DNA of 64,000 nt from Herminiimonas contaminans (GTDB lineage Bacteria; Pseudomonadota; Gammaproteobacteria; Burkholderiales; Burkholderiaceae_D), in NCBI RefSeq assembly GCF_015645465.1, contig NZ_JADOEL010000016.1, positions 23,616-87,615 of the forward strand. Reading direction: 5' to 3'. The notes beneath the pieces were generated by a model that did not search any database, was not told the DNA's origin, and worked only from the letters and a program-made list of their open reading frames with translations. Shown piece by piece: positions 47,800 to 57,130 of the stretch (position 1 is the stretch's first letter; every line of letters starts with the position of its first letter). The position numbers were made by a program, and so were the translations under genes.

Positions 47800-48765
47800 A
47801 TGTCCAAACTACGCCCCTCATTAGAACTTGTCGTCCCTGTTCCCGTTGGTACCTGGGGGCTGGACGGTGTTGTTAAATCCCTGCGCCAGTCGCGCGAAGA
47901 AACACATAACATCCGTTACCGTGGCCAGATACGTGAATTGCCGTCACGCGAAGCATTGCAGCGTATCCTCGACGGCCTTTCCGCCGCCTTGTTCCCTACG
48001 CATTACGGGCAGCCGGTGCTGACAGATGAAAGCATCGATTACTTTGTCGGCGACAAACTTAATACTGCTTTGAATGACCTGGCTGAACAGGTGCGACGTG
48101 GTTTGCTATTCGTATCGCGCCAGGGCGATGAAGACGATGCACAGCCTGTCGTTAAATCAGGTCATGATGCATCCGACCTGGATCGGGAAGCGATAGAGAT
48201 TACGCGTAACTTTGCCAGCCAGCTGCGCCATATTCGCGACGTGCTGGTAACTGATTTACAGGCGGCGTATCACGGTGATCCGGCAGCGCACAGTGTGTCG
48301 GAGATCCTGGTTTGCTATCCCGGCATGACGGCGATTATTTATCATCGCTTTGCGCATGCCTTGCATAATCTCGGTGCGCCTTTCCTGGCGCGCCTGATTT
48401 CGCGCATCGCGCATTCGGGTACCGGCATTGATATCCATCCGGGTGCAGAGATAGGCAGCAGCTTCTTCATTGATCACGGTACCGGTGTCGTCATCGGCGA
48501 AACCGCAGTGATCGGTAATCGCGTGCGCCTGTACCAGGCGGTGACACTGGGTGCCAAACGTTTCCCGGCAGATGAAAGCGGTTCTTTGATCAAAGGCAAT
48601 CCGCGTCATCCTATCGTTGAAGATGATGTCGTTATCTATGCTGGTGCAACCGTGCTGGGACGCATCACCATAGGCAAGGGTACGACCATAGGCGGTGGTG
48701 TCTGGCTCACGCATAGCGTGGCAGCGGATAGCAATATCACTCAGGCGCAGAGCCGGAATATCTAG
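47800..48765 (+). CDS. epsC: Serine O-acetyltransferase (EpsC-type)
   Basis: The 321-residue enzyme makes O-acetylserine, the precursor of cysteine. The C-terminal half is the left-handed beta helix with hexapeptide repeats and the catalytic-histidine signature SGTGIDIHPGAEIGSSFFID and DHGTGVVIGETAVIG. The N-terminal part (to about residue 190) is longer than in CysE. EpsC-type enzymes are regular neighbours of family 2A encapsulin genes in other genomes. Here it lies about 45 kb from the encapsulin pair, but next to organosulfur uptake genes. Confidence 0.9.
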   Translation: MSKLRPSLELVVPVPVGTWGLDGVVKSLRQSREETHNIRYRGQIRELPSREALQRILDGLSAALFPTHYGQPVLTDESIDYFVGDKLNTALNDLAEQVRRGLLFVSRQGDEDDAQPVVKSGHDASDLDREAIEITRNFASQLRHIRDVLVTDLQAAYHGDPAAHSVSEILVCYPGMTAIIYHRFAHALHNLGAPFLARLISRIAHSGTGIDIHPGAEIGSSFFIDHGTGVVIGETAVIGNRVRLYQAVTLGAKRFPADESGSLIKGNPRHPIVEDDVVIYAGATVLGRITIGKGTTIGGGVWLTHSVAADSNITQAQSRNI

Positions 48766-48942
48766 TTAGTGTAGAGAGACGGACGAGGGTATCCGTTCTC
48801 GGCGCGCAACTTTGGTTTGCAGATAAAGGTAGAAAGTTATCCACTAAAAATCGCATATAGTTAAGCGGAATGATTCGTTTGAGACAGCAGGTACGGCAGA
48901 TAAACTTATTTCCATTATCTGCTAAGTACATGGTTTTTAATT

Positions 48943-49836
48943 ATGTCCGCCGTTCCTGTTTCCGCAGCCAGCTCATCCGCCGCTGCACCTTTCAAGATCC
49001 AGTTATTTGATGCACCGCTGGGTGCCGAATTACTCGGACTGGATCTGACAACTCGCCTCAACGATGCTGATTTTTCACGCGTGCATCAGGCGCATCTCGA
49101 TCATCACTTGCTGGTGTTTCGCGACCAAAAAATTACACCTGCGCAGCAAATAGAATTCAGCCGCCGTTTCGGTGCGCTGCAGATCCACGTGCTGCATCAA
49201 TTCCAGCTGCCGGGTCATCCGGAAATCCTGATCATTTCGAATATCAAGGAGAACGGCGAGCCTATTGGTCTCGGTGATGCCGGTCACTTCTGGCATTCGG
49301 ATTTGTCGTATGTGGAAGTGCCGAGCCTGGGCTCCATGCTGCATGCACAGGAACTGCCAGCCGAAGGCGGCGATACTCTGTTCGCGAATATGCATCTGGC
49401 GTGGGATACGCTGGATGTACATCTGCGCAACAAGGTCGCCAACCTGCAGGCAGAGCATAGCTATCTGGCGCAGTACGCCGAGCTGCAACGCCGTAACCCA
49501 TGGCGTCCGAATCTCACGGCTGAACAAATCGCCAAGGTCAAACCAGTGCTGCAACCGGTGGTACGTACACATCCGGAAACCGGTCGTAAAGCCTTGTTCG
49601 TCAGCGAACACTTCACCACGCGTATCGCTGGCTTGCCGGCCGATGAAAGCCGCGATCTGCTGCAGCAATTATTTGATCACAGCGTCAAACCTGAACACGT
49701 CTATCGCCATCGCTGGCAACCGCATGACCTGATCTTCTGGGATAACCGCTCACTGATGCATCTGGCAGCAGGTTGTCCGGAGCATCTGCGTCGCAAGCTG
49801 TATCGCACCACGATAGAAGGCGATGTGCCGTTCTAA
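48943..49836 (+). CDS. TauD/TfdA-family dioxygenase
   Basis: This Fe(II)/2-oxoglutarate dioxygenase of 297 residues is in the TauD family, whose members release sulfite from taurine or other sulfonates, or oxidise other acids. The first two iron ligands are in HFWHSDLSYVE and the distal histidine is in the final strand region (DNRSLMHLAAG), with the 2-oxoglutarate arginine in the C-terminal RRKLYRTT. The adjacent ABC importer and serine acetyltransferase favour a sulfur-scavenging role, but the substrate is not proven. Confidence 0.88.
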   Translation: MSAVPVSAASSSAAAPFKIQLFDAPLGAELLGLDLTTRLNDADFSRVHQAHLDHHLLVFRDQKITPAQQIEFSRRFGALQIHVLHQFQLPGHPEILIISNIKENGEPIGLGDAGHFWHSDLSYVEVPSLGSMLHAQELPAEGGDTLFANMHLAWDTLDVHLRNKVANLQAEHSYLAQYAELQRRNPWRPNLTAEQIAKVKPVLQPVVRTHPETGRKALFVSEHFTTRIAGLPADESRDLLQQLFDHSVKPEHVYRHRWQPHDLIFWDNRSLMHLAAGCPEHLRRKLYRTTIEGDVPF

Positions 49837-49881
49837 ATCAGATTTTCATCTTCATCATTCATTCAATATTGCGGAGTTTCT

Positions 49882-50925
49882 ATGTCTTATTTGAATCGCA
49901 CGTATCGTGCGCCACGCCGTCGCTGGATCGGCGCTGCTTTTAGTGTTATTGCTGTTGCTACTGCCTTGCTGTCGGCTTTGCCCGCACGCGCAGAGGGAAA
50001 GATCAGTATCGCGCAGCAATTTGGTATCGGTTACCTCATCCTCGACGTGGTGCGTGATCGCCAGTTGATCGAAAAACACGGCAAGCAACAAGGTATAGAC
50101 ATCCAGGTCGACTGGGCCAGCATCTCCGGCGCGACGGCGATGAATGAAGCCTTGCTGGCGGGGGCACTGGATGTGGTGTCGGCCGGCGTGCCGCCTATGC
50201 TGACGATGTGGGATCGCACCCGCGGCAAGCAAAATGTGAAAGCGGTCGCGGCGCTGGGTTCCTTGCCCAACTATCTGCTGTCGAACAATCCTGCGGTGAA
50301 AACACTGAAAGACTTGAGCGACAAGGACCGCATTGCGGTTCCTGCTGCAGGCGTCGGCTTCCAATCGCGTACCCTTCAAATCGAAACAGCACGTCAGTTC
50401 GGTAAAGACAATTTCAAGAAGTTCGACAATATCTCTGTCAGCCTGCCGCATCCGGATGCGACTGCTGCACTGATTGCCGGTGGTTCGGAAATCAATACGC
50501 ATTTCTCCAGCGCGCCTTTCTACTACCAGGCGCTGGCGGCGAACAGCAATGTACATAAAGTCATCAGCTCCTATGACATCCTCGGCGGCCCTGCGACTTT
50601 CAACGTGCTGTACACCACGCAGAAATTCCATGATGAAAATCCGAAGACCTACAAGGCTTTCTACAACGCACTGGTCGAAGCAGCACAACTGATCAAGGCG
50701 GATAAAGCGAAAGCGGCAGACACCTTCATTCGTATCCAGAAATCCAAGCTGTCGCCGGAACTGGTACGCAAGATCGTCGAAGATCCGGAAAATGATTTCA
50801 CCGTGTCGCCGCACCGCACCTTTGTCTATGCCGATGAGCTGCAGAAACTGGGCGTGATTAAAAACAGGGCGGCTTCGTGGAAGGATTACTTCTTCGAAGA
50901 AGCCTACGTACAACCTGGTAGCTGA
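49882..50925 (+). CDS. ABC importer substrate-binding protein (sulfonate/taurine type)
   Basis: This periplasmic binding protein of 347 residues has a signal peptide with an arginine-rich n-region (APRRRW) and a cleavage near PARA, at about residue 37. The mature part (IAQQFGIGYLILDVVRDRQLIEKHG and ATAMNEALLAGALDVVSAGVPPML) is of the SsuA/TauA/NMT1 type. It starts 45 bp after the dioxygenase gene and is followed by the ATPase and permease genes of the same importer. The ligand, likely a sulfonate, is inferred from this context. Confidence 0.9.
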   Translation: MSYLNRTYRAPRRRWIGAAFSVIAVATALLSALPARAEGKISIAQQFGIGYLILDVVRDRQLIEKHGKQQGIDIQVDWASISGATAMNEALLAGALDVVSAGVPPMLTMWDRTRGKQNVKAVAALGSLPNYLLSNNPAVKTLKDLSDKDRIAVPAAGVGFQSRTLQIETARQFGKDNFKKFDNISVSLPHPDATAALIAGGSEINTHFSSAPFYYQALAANSNVHKVISSYDILGGPATFNVLYTTQKFHDENPKTYKAFYNALVEAAQLIKADKAKAADTFIRIQKSKLSPELVRKIVEDPENDFTVSPHRTFVYADELQKLGVIKNRAASWKDYFFEEAYVQPGS

Positions 50926-50982
50926 TTGTCATGACTGCACGTTTTCTGTTGAATATCGCTGGTGCACTGCTGAGGAGTTCCT

Positions 50983-51855
50983 ATGAATAGTACGGCTATC
51001 CTGCGGGGTGCTTCAGGCTTCATCTCCGACGCACCGGCACTACGCGAAAGCGGAAAGCGTGATGCGGAAGTAGTACCTGGCCTGGCTCCGTTGTTGCAAG
51101 TGGATGATGTCAGCCTCGAATACCGCACTCGTGAACGCGTGGTGCGTGCCACGCATCGTGTCAGCTTCGATGTACATCAGGCTGATCGCTTCGTTTTGCT
51201 GGGACCATCCGGTTGCGGCAAGTCTACTTTGCTAAAAGCGGTCGCTGGTTTTATTCCGCCGGTAGGCGGTGAGATCCGGCTGGACGGCAAGGCAGTGACG
51301 GCACCGGGTCCGGATCGGATTGTCGTATTCCAGGAATTTGACCAGTTATCGCCGTGGAAGACGGTCCGGCAAAACGTCATGTTTCCCTTGCTGGCTTCGC
51401 GTACGCTGGGTCGCAAGGAGGCGGAAGAGCGTGCCTTGCATTACCTGGCCAAGGTCGGCCTGAGTAAATTCTCTGATGTCCATCCGCATCAACTCTCAGG
51501 TGGCATGAAGCAGCGCGTGGCGATAGCCCGTGCACTGGCAATGCAACCGCGCGTGCTGCTGATGGATGAACCATTCGCCGCTCTTGATGCGCTCACACGC
51601 CGCAAGATGCAGGAAGAACTGCTGCAACTGTGGGATGAAGTGCGCTTTACCTTGCTGTTCGTCACGCATTCGATAGAAGAGGCGCTGGTGGTCGGTAATC
51701 GCATCGCCCTGCTGTCGCCGCATCCGGGGCGCATGCGTGCCGAGATCAATAGCCATGACTTTTCATTGGCAAGCTCCGGCAGTACCGAATTCCAGAATAC
51801 GGCGCAACGCATCCATCACATGTTGTTTGAAGAAGAAGCGGGCATTCCATCATGA
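50983..51855 (+). CDS. ABC importer ATPase (SsuB/TauB-like)
   Basis: The 290-residue ATPase has Walker A LGPSGCGKSTLLK, the Q-loop in VVFQEFDQLSPW, the signature QLSGGMKQR and Walker B VLLMDEPFAALDALTR, all intact. About 35 extra residues precede the usual start (GASGFISDAPALRESGK). Its stop overlaps the start of the permease gene (ATGA). It powers the import of the ligand of the binding protein upstream. Confidence 0.93.
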   Translation: MNSTAILRGASGFISDAPALRESGKRDAEVVPGLAPLLQVDDVSLEYRTRERVVRATHRVSFDVHQADRFVLLGPSGCGKSTLLKAVAGFIPPVGGEIRLDGKAVTAPGPDRIVVFQEFDQLSPWKTVRQNVMFPLLASRTLGRKEAEERALHYLAKVGLSKFSDVHPHQLSGGMKQRVAIARALAMQPRVLLMDEPFAALDALTRRKMQEELLQLWDEVRFTLLFVTHSIEEALVVGNRIALLSPHPGRMRAEINSHDFSLASSGSTEFQNTAQRIHHMLFEEEAGIPS

Positions 51856-52724
51856 GTAGCACCCTATATCCGCCGGTACGACCGGAGTACGAGCGCAAGC
51901 TGGAGCCATTTACCGAATTGCCGGTAGAGCGCGCCTTGCCGTGGACGGCTCGCCTGTGGGCGCAAGGCTGGTTGCGCAAGAGCGTGATCCTGGTCGTGCT
52001 GGCGCTGATCTGGGAAGTAACGGCGCGCTGGCAAAACAATGAATTGCTGTTGCCGACCTTTGGTGCGACGGCACAGGCGCTGGTCGAAGGTATCAGTAGT
52101 GGTGAGCTGATCGACAAGGTAGCGATCTCCCTGTCGGTGCTGCTGCAGGGCTATGCGATAGGTGTGCTGGCCGCTTTCATCCTGACGACGCTGGCGGTAT
52201 CGACGCAACTGGGACGTGACTTGCTGGATACCCTTACGTCCATGCTCAATCCCTTACCGGCGATTGCCTTGCTGCCTTTGGCCTTGCTGTGGTTTGGCAT
52301 AGGGCGCGGCAGTCTGGTATTCGTGCTGGTGCATTCGGTGCTGTGGCCGATGGCGCTGAATACTTATGCCGGTTTCCAGGGTGTGCCGGAAACCTTGCGC
52401 ATGGCCGGACGTAACTATGGCTTGCGCGGTATTCCTTATGTCTTGCAGATATTGGTGCCGGCCGCCTTGCCTGCCATCTTGTCGGGTTTGAAGATAGGCT
52501 GGGCTTTCGCCTGGCGTACCCTGATTGCGGCCGAGCTGGTGTTCGGGGCATCGTCAGGCAAGGGTGGTCTCGGCTGGTATATCTTCCAGAACCGCAATGA
52601 GCTATACACGGACAAGGTATTTGCCGGGCTGGCGACCGTGATCCTGATCGGCTTGCTGGTCGAGAATATCGTGTTCCGTACTTTGGAAAAAGCGACGGTG
52701 CAGCGCTGGGGTATGCAACGCTAG
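51852..52724 (+). CDS. ABC importer permease (SsuC/TauC-like)
   Basis: The 290-residue permease has six predicted membrane helices after a 40-residue N-terminal extension, and the EAA-type coupling loop (GVPETLRMAGRNYGLRG) that contacts the ATPase. Family and gene order fit the SsuC/TauC group of sulfonate and taurine permeases. It is the last gene of the serine-acetyltransferase, dioxygenase and importer series, and is followed by a terminator hairpin. Confidence 0.92.
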   Translation: MSSTLYPPVRPEYERKLEPFTELPVERALPWTARLWAQGWLRKSVILVVLALIWEVTARWQNNELLLPTFGATAQALVEGISSGELIDKVAISLSVLLQGYAIGVLAAFILTTLAVSTQLGRDLLDTLTSMLNPLPAIALLPLALLWFGIGRGSLVFVLVHSVLWPMALNTYAGFQGVPETLRMAGRNYGLRGIPYVLQILVPAALPAILSGLKIGWAFAWRTLIAAELVFGASSGKGGLGWYIFQNRNELYTDKVFAGLATVILIGLLVENIVFRTLEKATVQRWGMQR

Positions 52725-52745
52725 GAATTCAGATCGTTCAAATAA

Positions 52746-52772
52746 GAAAACCGCCTTTCGGCGGTTCTTTTA
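52746..52772. terminator. Intrinsic terminator after the ABC importer
   Basis: AAAACCGCC and GGCGGTTCTTTT form a short GC-rich stem around TTTC, with A and T tracts on both sides so that it can also work on the minus strand. Confidence 0.8.
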
Positions 52773-52870
52773 TTTGCTGGTGACTTCCTTGCCAAAGCCG
52801 GCGTCCTGCGATATTTGCAGGGTGCGCTCAGTGTTTTGACCTTACCCTCATCGAAGATGAATTTTTTCAT
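52770..52870 (-). pseudogene. Broken short coding relic
   Basis: An ATG at 52870 on the minus strand starts MKKFIFDEGKVKT, and after a frameshift the same region reads NTERTLQISQDAGFGKEVTSK to a stop at 52770, right at a terminator. Both pieces look protein-like, so this may be the end of a decayed gene. It begins two bases after the autotransporter stop. I cannot name the family. Confidence 0.25.
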
Positions 52871-52872
52871 GA

Positions 52873-55413
52873 TCAGAACATCCACTTCGCCCGCACTGAA
52901 GCAGACTGGTTCAAATAGTCACTGCGGCCTTCCGCATCGTAGCGCAAGCTGACCTCAGTGCCATTGGCTGTGGTGTGGGTGTAGCCGATACCGCCACGTA
53001 CCAGCCACGGCGATAGGTCTATGCCGTTGGTGACAAACGATAATCCTGCTGCGCCCGCATAAGCTGCCACGATCGCACCGGGTTTATTGATGGTGTCGTA
53101 GCCTGCGCCCAAATACGCATCCAGGCGCGCGGTGGGTGAGTAGCGGTGTTGCAGGTATGTATCCACACCTAACACCAGGGCATCAGTCTTTTGCGATGCG
53201 ACATGCAGGTTCAATGCATCGGCACCGGTTTCCTGATAGCTTTGTGATTTGAGCCAGGTATAGTCGGCACGCAGTGCCGGTGTCAGGCTCGTTGTTTCGC
53301 TCAAGGCAAACTGTTGCTTGAGAGTCGCACCGACATGGGCGCTGTAAGTACGGTAATCGGCGCGGGCGGTACGGTTCAAGCCGCCGAAGTTGAGCTGGCG
53401 CCTGCTGTCGTTATCACTCACACCAAGGTCGGCTTGCCAGGAAAGACTACGTTCCTGCCCCAATTCCTTGCTGCCATACGCAGAGAATAGATGGGAAGAA
53501 ATATTGGAATCTTGTGCAGTGCCTGCCAGATCGGTATTGCCGTTGACAGATGTTTTTGCGTAGCCATAGGCCAGACCAACACGGCTGCCTGCCGCAACTT
53601 CCGCATCAGCACCGAAACCCAATCCCCAGCTATCTGCACTGAAACCGGCTGATCCCTTGCGGTCATCCTGGTCGGCGCGTGAACCAAATACACGGCCCCA
53701 GATTTGTTTATCCTTCAACGTATCACCGGAAGATAGCCCCGTATTGCCGCCGATGCGATTCTGGATCACATTTTGGAAGGTGCCCAAAGTCCCTTGTATG
53801 GCTTGATGACCGGAAGCCAGTGGCAGCGTTTGTGTCGCGGCACGCGCTACAGCGCGATTGTCCGGCAGTTGACCGAAGGCATTGATGACATTGCCCATAT
53901 CGCCTGTGACGCCATTGTTCAAATGGGTATCGAGCACGCGTGCGGCATCCAGCGCTGACCATGTACGCTGTTCGATGACGGCATCGCGTATACCGGTTCC
54001 CATGCTGTTATTGGCGACGACACGCAAATCAATATCGTTGCCATTGCGGACTTGCCGGAAGTTGAAGAGGGCGGAATTGTCGCTGATATTGAAGGTCGAA
54101 GCATTCAGTGTGCCGGCGCTGATCACACGGGCCAGTACCTGGTCGATGCCTAATGTATTGATAGTGGCGACATCGACATTGATGCGGGCACCGGGCGCGA
54201 AGTTGGCTGTGCCTGTGACTAGCAGCTTGCCGTAGTTGCTATCGCTGCTCGCACCGATTTGCAACAAGCCGGTAGCGCTTTGCGTATAGTTGGCAGTCGT
54301 CAACGTGACGCCGGGTGTTGCCGCTGTGCCGATTACTACGCTGCCGTTATTGCTAAAAGCATTGCTGCCACTCCAGTTTTGGTTGCTTACAAAATTGAGT
54401 GTGGCAGCATTGTTGACTGTGATGGTGCCGACATTGGCTGCGGCTTCGGCCGTAAAGTTGCCGTCTATCGTGATGGAAGAGGTGCCACCGCCGCTAATGT
54501 CGCCGCTAACGCGCGCCGTCGTACCGGTGATGCGCAAGCTGGCGCTATCGAGTGCGATTTTGCCATCCAGTATCCCGCTATTGCTGATGCCACCATTGAT
54601 GGTGCCGCCGCGGTTGTCGATAGCGTAGCCATCTGTGTTGCTGGATATCGTTCCGCTGTTGAGTATGCCGGCTTGATTACCACTAATGGTACCGCTATTG
54701 ACGATGCCCTGACTGATCAAGCCATTGTTCGTAATGCCGGCACCATTCGCATCGATAGCCGCTATCACGCCACCACTGGTATTGCGGATCCCACCGATGG
54801 TGCTAGTCGCGCGCTCATTTGTAATACCTGAAGTTTTGCCACGAATAGTGCCGCTATTGTCTATGCCATTTGTAATCTGGAAAAGATTGAAAATTGCCCG
54901 CGATGTAGTGCCGCCGACCGATTCGATTAAACCGGTGTTGGTGATCCGGTTGAGTACGCCAAAACCATTGAGGGTGCCGATTGCCGCATTATTTTGCGTC
55001 GTCGCGTCGTTACGGATTGTTCCATGATTAATGATGTCAGCCGTAGTCACCCCGCCAACAAACACGGAAGTGGCATTGGGGAAGGTCCCGGAAATGGTTC
55101 CTTCATTTGTTACATTTCCTGCTCCTGCGTTCATATCAAGGGCATTACTAGAAGAGAATGTGAGCGAACCGATGGATGTGATGTTGACGCTTTCCCCGGC
55201 ATTCAGCGTGCATCTATCATTTGTTGCTGAGTTGATAGTGGTGGCGGGCGAGGTGCAACTATCCGCCCAACTGCTGGCTGGTATGCCGGCCAATGCCAGT
55301 GCACACGCGGAGGCAAATAGGCGGTAGTCGACATGACGTTTGCCAGCGACTGCTTCCGGTAGCAATTGATGGGAGCCGAGGTTAAGGTAGGAGAGGCGAT
55401 AATCAGTGCTCAT
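52873..55413 (-). CDS. Autotransporter adhesin (type V secretion)
   Basis: The 846-residue protein has an N-terminal signal peptide (cleavage near residue 50, in ASSWAD), a passenger of about 500 residues made of repeating short strands such as GIDNSGTI and ILNSGTIS, typical of a beta-helix stalk, and a C-terminal autotransporter barrel (about residues 575-846) ending in the aromatic residue F after RAKWM. The passenger should be moved to the surface through the barrel. No protease or lipase motif is visible, so an adhesin role is likely. A barrel remnant of a second copy lies upstream at 55532. Confidence 0.92.
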   Translation of the reverse strand: MSTDYRLSYLNLGSHQLLPEAVAGKRHVDYRLFASACALALAGIPASSWADSCTSPATTINSATNDRCTLNAGESVNITSIGSLTFSSSNALDMNAGAGNVTNEGTISGTFPNATSVFVGGVTTADIINHGTIRNDATTQNNAAIGTLNGFGVLNRITNTGLIESVGGTTSRAIFNLFQITNGIDNSGTIRGKTSGITNERATSTIGGIRNTSGGVIAAIDANGAGITNNGLISQGIVNSGTISGNQAGILNSGTISSNTDGYAIDNRGGTINGGISNSGILDGKIALDSASLRITGTTARVSGDISGGGTSSITIDGNFTAEAAANVGTITVNNAATLNFVSNQNWSGSNAFSNNGSVVIGTAATPGVTLTTANYTQSATGLLQIGASSDSNYGKLLVTGTANFAPGARINVDVATINTLGIDQVLARVISAGTLNASTFNISDNSALFNFRQVRNGNDIDLRVVANNSMGTGIRDAVIEQRTWSALDAARVLDTHLNNGVTGDMGNVINAFGQLPDNRAVARAATQTLPLASGHQAIQGTLGTFQNVIQNRIGGNTGLSSGDTLKDKQIWGRVFGSRADQDDRKGSAGFSADSWGLGFGADAEVAAGSRVGLAYGYAKTSVNGNTDLAGTAQDSNISSHLFSAYGSKELGQERSLSWQADLGVSDNDSRRQLNFGGLNRTARADYRTYSAHVGATLKQQFALSETTSLTPALRADYTWLKSQSYQETGADALNLHVASQKTDALVLGVDTYLQHRYSPTARLDAYLGAGYDTINKPGAIVAAYAGAAGLSFVTNGIDLSPWLVRGGIGYTHTTANGTEVSLRYDAEGRSDYLNQSASVRAKWMF

Positions 55414-55531
55414 GGCGGTGGTCCCGGAACGTATCGAAGGTGGCGTGATGTGTCGAGCATAGATAAATACGTATAGGGAAATCTTGTACGATAGTCTCAG
55501 TTTTGGATCATCGTTCTACCTGTTCCAGCCA

Positions 55532-55747
55532 TCAAAAAGCCCACTTCGCTCGCACAGAAGCAGACTGGTGCAGATAATCGCTGCGGCTTTCCGCGTCATA
55601 GCGCAAGCTGACTTCGGTGTCATTGTCTGTGCGATGGGTATAGCCGATACCGCCACGCAGCAGCCACGGAGTATGATCTATTCCATTGTTCAAAAAGCGA
55701 CAAGCCGGGTGCGTGAGTGCGTACGGTGCGGCCAGGGACAGGGCCAT
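55532..55747 (-). pseudogene. Remnant of a second autotransporter barrel end
   Basis: The last 51 residues match the end of the neighbouring autotransporter barrel at 42 of 51 positions by direct comparison (for example RGGIGYTH and TEVSLRYDAE), including the closing aromatic residue. The part before it (MALSLAAPYALTHPACRFL) looks like a signal peptide and is joined directly to the barrel end, so almost the whole passenger and barrel are missing. The open frame may extend upstream to about 55795 without a good start. It cannot make a working autotransporter. Confidence 0.75.
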
Positions 55748-56163
55748 ACCGGTAGCGGCGCGGAGGACGTGCTTGACGGGTTGGGCCTTGCATGACGCAT
55801 TCCTTGAATGGGGCCGCGAGCCGCGTTGCAGTGGCGGCTTTTTGATTTTTTGGATGGTTCCCCTGATGGCAGGAATGTTAAAAATAGTGAGAGGAAAAGT
55901 AAATAATTCAAATGCAGTAGACGGGATGCAGGTTGGCCGGTGTTTTTATGCATCGGATTGTGTCTTTGTCGATGTGGGCTGGTTAAATCGCGCATGTAGC
56001 TTGAATACAGGCATGCAAGCATGCGTGTGATTCCGTAAAATGCTTTCACTCAGCTATGTTCGATGCCGGATACGAATGGTGACGGAGAGTTTTTACAAGC
56101 TGATCAAGTGGCCCGTCACTTGCTTATGTTTAGCCATCTAAAGTTTCAAACCGATTACCTGAT
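55748..56163. other. Spacer before the PAS regulator
   Basis: The spacer of about 415 bp holds the decayed upstream part of the autotransporter remnant and the promoter region of the PAS regulator. Short open frames here have no family resemblance and I do not call them. Confidence 0.45.
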
Positions 56164-56916
56164 ATGACGAACGACGCCGGGCAGAAATTGTTGAATGAGC
56201 ATGAGATGCATACAGAAGTAAAAAGCAGCCCCCCGAAAAGCGATTACGGTGATCTGGTATTGGATGCAATTTGCGCGGTAGATGCAGACAGCAAATGCCT
56301 GTCGGTGAAAGGTGCGTGTGAACGCATCTTTGGTTATACGGCGGAAGAGATGGTCGGCAAGTACATGCTGGACCTGGTGCATCCGGAAGACAGGAACCGC
56401 ACCGAGCAATCGATAGATCGCGTCATGGGTGGTTACCTGCAGCGATACTTTGAAAATCGCTACATCCGCAAGGATGGCAGCGTCGTCTACATCAGCTGGT
56501 CCGCTTCCTGGTCCGAAGAACATCAGGTCAGGATAGGCGTGGCACGGGATATCACTGACCGCAAGTTCGATCACGGCGAAGTGGTCGCACCGCAGCTCAT
56601 TCCTGAATACACCAAGTACTGGCAATTATCCGCTTCGCCACGTCGCCTGATTTCACCGAACGGCATCAGTATTGCGCTGTCCGAACAGGATCACATAGTA
56701 TTGCTGGCGCTGATGAGCGGCGGTGAATGCGTGACGCGCAGAAGCATAGTCGATGCGTTGGGTGAGGATTACATCGAGTATGACCAGCGCCGTCTGGATA
56801 CCCAAATGAATCGCCTGCGCCGCAAAGTCGAAGAAGCATCCGGTCAATCCCTGCCTGTCAGTACCTTGCGCGCCATCGGTTATCGCTTTCACGAGCAAAG
56901 CAAAATTTGCGTTTAA
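56164..56916 (+). CDS. PAS-domain winged-helix transcription regulator
   Basis: The 250-residue protein joins a PAS sensor domain (about residues 30-130, with VKGACERIFGYTAEEMVGKYMLDLVHPEDRNR and DGSVVYISWSASW) to a C-terminal OmpR-type winged helix (about 155-245, with ALSEQDHIVLLALMSGG and RLDTQMNRLRRKVEE, ending AIGYRF). It has no phosphoacceptor receiver domain and no kinase, so it should act as a one-component regulator whose PAS domain senses a small molecule. It lies just upstream of the lectin-protein and secretin genes on the same strand and may control them or the autotransporter. Confidence 0.87.
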   Translation: MTNDAGQKLLNEHEMHTEVKSSPPKSDYGDLVLDAICAVDADSKCLSVKGACERIFGYTAEEMVGKYMLDLVHPEDRNRTEQSIDRVMGGYLQRYFENRYIRKDGSVVYISWSASWSEEHQVRIGVARDITDRKFDHGEVVAPQLIPEYTKYWQLSASPRRLISPNGISIALSEQDHIVLLALMSGGECVTRRSIVDALGEDYIEYDQRRLDTQMNRLRRKVEEASGQSLPVSTLRAIGYRFHEQSKICV

Positions 56917-57130
56917 GTTGTACCCTGCAGCCATCCGGCACGGTCCGCTCTCGTCATCTTCCCGTCATAAAACCACATCTGCCAACGGGTCTGCGCGACC
57001 CGGCATGGTGCAGTTCGCGCTCGTTTGTGTGCAGCGCGAGAAGTCGTCGCATTTTGCTCAGAGTTGCTCATGAAGTTTCTATCTGGAAATGTCTACACTC
57101 TTGCCATTCTTGGTGAACAGGGTAGTAAAC

